Source: VXYL01 sp963422285
GTDB taxonomy: Bacteria; Pseudomonadota; Gammaproteobacteria; Pseudomonadales; Azotimanducaceae
Reading direction: 5' to 3'
Assembly (NCBI GenBank): GCA_963422285.2
Contig: OY729419.2
Location: forward strand, 124,001-188,000
Length of the DNA: 64,000 nt
This document shows, piece after piece, positions 62,327-64,000 of this stretch (its first letter is position 1; every line of letters starts with the position of its first letter). Under the pieces are notes generated by a model, which was given only the letters and a program-made list of their open reading frames with translations, was not told where the DNA came from and searched no databases. Both the position numbers and the translations under genes were made by a program.

Positions 62327-62454
62327 TGGCGGTCGCGTCGATCCCATAGGCGATTGCGCGTTGCGCAATCGGGGGCGACCGCCTGGCGGTCGCGTCGGTC
62401 CCACAGGCGATTGCGCTTTGCGCAATCGGGGGCGACCGCCTAGCGGTCGCGTCG
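62327..62454. repeat. 57-bp tandem repeat, 2.25 copies, with nested inverted repeats
   Basis: Units 62327-62383 and 62384-62440 differ at only three positions; a third copy stops after 14 bases. Each unit contains GCGGTCGC...GCGACCGC at its ends and GATTGCGC-(N)TT-GCGCAATC in the middle, so each can fold as a long two-part stem. It fills the gap between the convergent nucleotidyltransferase and nadK genes and may end transcription from both sides. Confidence 0.9.
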
Positions 62455-63330
62455 TCAACGTCCCCTTAGCCGAGTCGCCCAGTCGAGCTTGCTGCGGCAC
62501 GACTCGTAGAAGTTGTGGCCGACGGGAAAAGCCAGCCGCAGGGGGTGGGGATGCTTGGCGATGCGCACTTCGTCGTTGGCTTGGAGGCCCTGGTCCACTT
62601 GCGAGTCGCAGCTCACCTTGGGCGTCGCGGCGGCGTCGCCGATGCATACGCTGATGCGCGAGTCGCCATGCACCACCAAGGGCCGGGACGTCAGGGTATG
62701 GGGGAACATCGGCACGATGACCACGGCATCCAGCCGCGGATGCATGATCGGGCCGCCGGCCGACAGGGCGTAGGCCGTGGAGCCAGTGGGCGTCGAGACG
62801 ATCAGCCCGTCGGAGCGCTGGTCGTAGACGAACTCGTCGTCCACGAACAGGCTGAAATCCATCATCCGCGACATGCTGCCGGCATGAACCACCACGTCGT
62901 TCAAGGCCGCTGCGGTGGTCCCCTGCTCGCCATCCCGATGGACTTCGGCTTGCAATAGGAAACGATCCTCGACGGTGTATTCGCCGTGCAGCACGGCGCC
63001 AAGCTTGTCGTGGATCTGCGACGGCGAGATGTCCGCTAGAAAGCCGAGGCCGCCGCGGTTGACCCCCAGCACCGGCACACCGGTGTGCGCCACGTCCCGG
63101 GCGACGCCTAGAATGCTGCCGTCGCCGCCAACCACGATCACCAGTTCGACGCCCCTGCCCACCCTATGGCGTACAACGCCGCCTGGCCGCGACAGCATCT
63201 TCGCGGTCGCCGATTCCAGCACCGCGTCCACGCCAGCGGTCTGCAAGGTGGCCAGCACGACGTTCAGGGAATCCACCACATGGGGGCTGCCCATGCGTCC
63301 CACCACCGCGACGTGCCGAAATCTGGCCAT
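62455..63330 (-). CDS. nadK: NAD kinase
   Basis: 291 residues from ATG 63330 (MARFRHVAVVGR); an ATG nine bases up (63339) is possible. It phosphorylates NAD to NADP. Seen: catalytic GGDGSILGVARD (about 73), GVNRGGLGFLADI, the NAD-binding LNDVVVHAGSMSRMMDF, and DGLIVSTPTGSTAYALSAGG (about 175-195), the strongest family mark. The length is normal. The gene ends right at the last repeat copy and converges on the nucleotidyltransferase gene; it is divergent from cysE. Confidence 0.96.
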   Translation of the reverse strand: MARFRHVAVVGRMGSPHVVDSLNVVLATLQTAGVDAVLESATAKMLSRPGGVVRHRVGRGVELVIVVGGDGSILGVARDVAHTGVPVLGVNRGGLGFLADISPSQIHDKLGAVLHGEYTVEDRFLLQAEVHRDGEQGTTAAALNDVVVHAGSMSRMMDFSLFVDDEFVYDQRSDGLIVSTPTGSTAYALSAGGPIMHPRLDAVVIVPMFPHTLTSRPLVVHGDSRISVCIGDAAATPKVSCDSQVDQGLQANDEVRIAKHPHPLRLAFPVGHNFYESCRSKLDWATRLRGR

Positions 63331-63434
63331 CGACCACATCTCCCCGAACCCGTCGGCGAGTATACGCCCGCTTGAAAAGCGAACGGCCCACCCTCACCCT
63401 TGGCTCATCCGGTTTCTCCAGGCAGATGCGATCA

Positions 63435-64000
63435 TGGGCAACGCCAGTCAGCTACAGTGGGATGCGCTGCTCGATGGGTTCCGAGCCGATGTGCGCTTGG
63501 ACATTGCCGCGGTGTGGGAAGCCATGCGCCGAGAAGCCGCCGAGAAGGCTGCCGAAGAGCCCATTCTCGGCAGCTACTTCCACGCCACGATTCTGAACCA
63601 CGACAGCCTTCGTTCGGCGCTGTCGTTCCGCTTGGCGAGCAAGCTCGACAACCCCATGCTGCCCACCATGCTCATCCGCGATGTCGTCAGCGAGGCGATG
63701 GCGGACGACGACGGCATCCTCGACAGCGCCCTGGTGGACATGGTAGCCACCTACATCCGCGATCCGGCCTGCGAGGACCTGTCCACGCCGTTCCTGTTCT
63801 TCAAGGGCTTCCACGCCCTGCAGGCCCATCGCGTCGCGCACTGGCTGTGGCGACACGGCCGGCATGCGCTGGCGCAGTTCTTCCAAAGCCAGATCAGCGT
63901 CGGCCTGGGCGTCGACATCCACCCGGCGGCGCACCTCGGCCGCGGCATCCTGATCGACCACGCCACCGGCATCGTCATCGGCGAGACCACCGTGGTGGAA
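63435..64000 (+). CDS. cysE: Serine O-acetyltransferase, 5' part (cut by right edge)
   Basis: 188 codons are present before the window ends. The N-terminal helical domain (SQLQWDALLDGFRADVRLDI, EEPILGSYFHATILNHDSLR) matches bacterial CysE, and FFKGFHALQAHRVAHWLW is the conserved stretch before the left-handed beta-helix, which starts at GVDIHPAAHLGRGILIDHAT with the catalytic Asp/His pair. It acetylates serine with acetyl-CoA, the first step of cysteine synthesis. The start ATG at 63435 precedes family-like residues directly. Confidence 0.95.

Noticed and set aside
62327..62454. Possible CRISPR array
   Set aside because: Units are directly adjacent with no spacers and there are only two full copies; no cas genes.

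Overview
The window is GC-rich (about two thirds G+C by eye) and reads as a chromosome segment of a gammaproteobacterium. The clearest sign is the block smpB / ratA-rnfH / bamE, a gammaproteobacterial gene neighbourhood. A quinone-type PyrD, PepN, NadK, long-form ThrC, TonB-dependent receptor and CysE fit this. Many toxin-antitoxin genes, Uma2, Rpn-type and Fic proteins and ankyrin remnants, plus many broken accessory genes beside intact housekeeping genes, recall host-associated bacteria. That lifestyle is inference only.

Layout. 1-14170 is an accessory island. It holds two translationally coupled tyrosine recombinases (the first cut by the window edge, the second frameshifted). Next come a SNF2-type helicase and a 2488-residue protein with two sacsin-type GHKL ATPase modules, both on the minus strand, then a FitAB-type toxin-antitoxin pair and a decayed Uma2 gene. 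The giant ATPase plus helicase pair is the best candidate for an uncharacterised (probably defence) system. 14584-28830 is mostly metabolic: a HAD phosphatase, a broken class II aldolase coupled to thrC, a MoxR/VWA pair, decayed Rpn and kinase genes, an acyl-CoA dehydrogenase, an AAA-ATPase-like/PD-(D/E)XK protein, and a coupled MaoC / CitE-like lyase / crotonase operon.

28831-43431 mixes transport and catabolism with debris. It holds sialidase and XerC remnants, an MFS carrier, a Fic protein, a decayed ankyrin gene, a TonB receptor with an S9 peptidase, a HigBA remnant, the hpd-VOC operon divergent from an Lrp regulator, and an intact Uma2. 43725-50907 is a MoxR/DUF58 locus: membrane protein, DUF4129-like, DUF4350-like, MoxR and DUF58 on plus, with SpoIIM-like and RDD proteins on minus. 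50981-54664 is the smpB/ratA/rnfH/bamE block with an NSS transporter and a broken ClpX-type zinc-finger gene inside it. 54665-56868 is a poorly coding stretch ending in a broken PIN toxin-antitoxin pair. 56828-64000 holds pyrD, pepN, xdhC, a MobA-like nucleotidyltransferase, a 57-bp tandem repeat, nadK and the start of cysE.

Two features recur. There are two very long G runs (18 nt in frame inside the giant ATPase gene, 24 nt between genes). There are also at least nine accessory genes broken by small indels, while nearly all housekeeping genes are intact.
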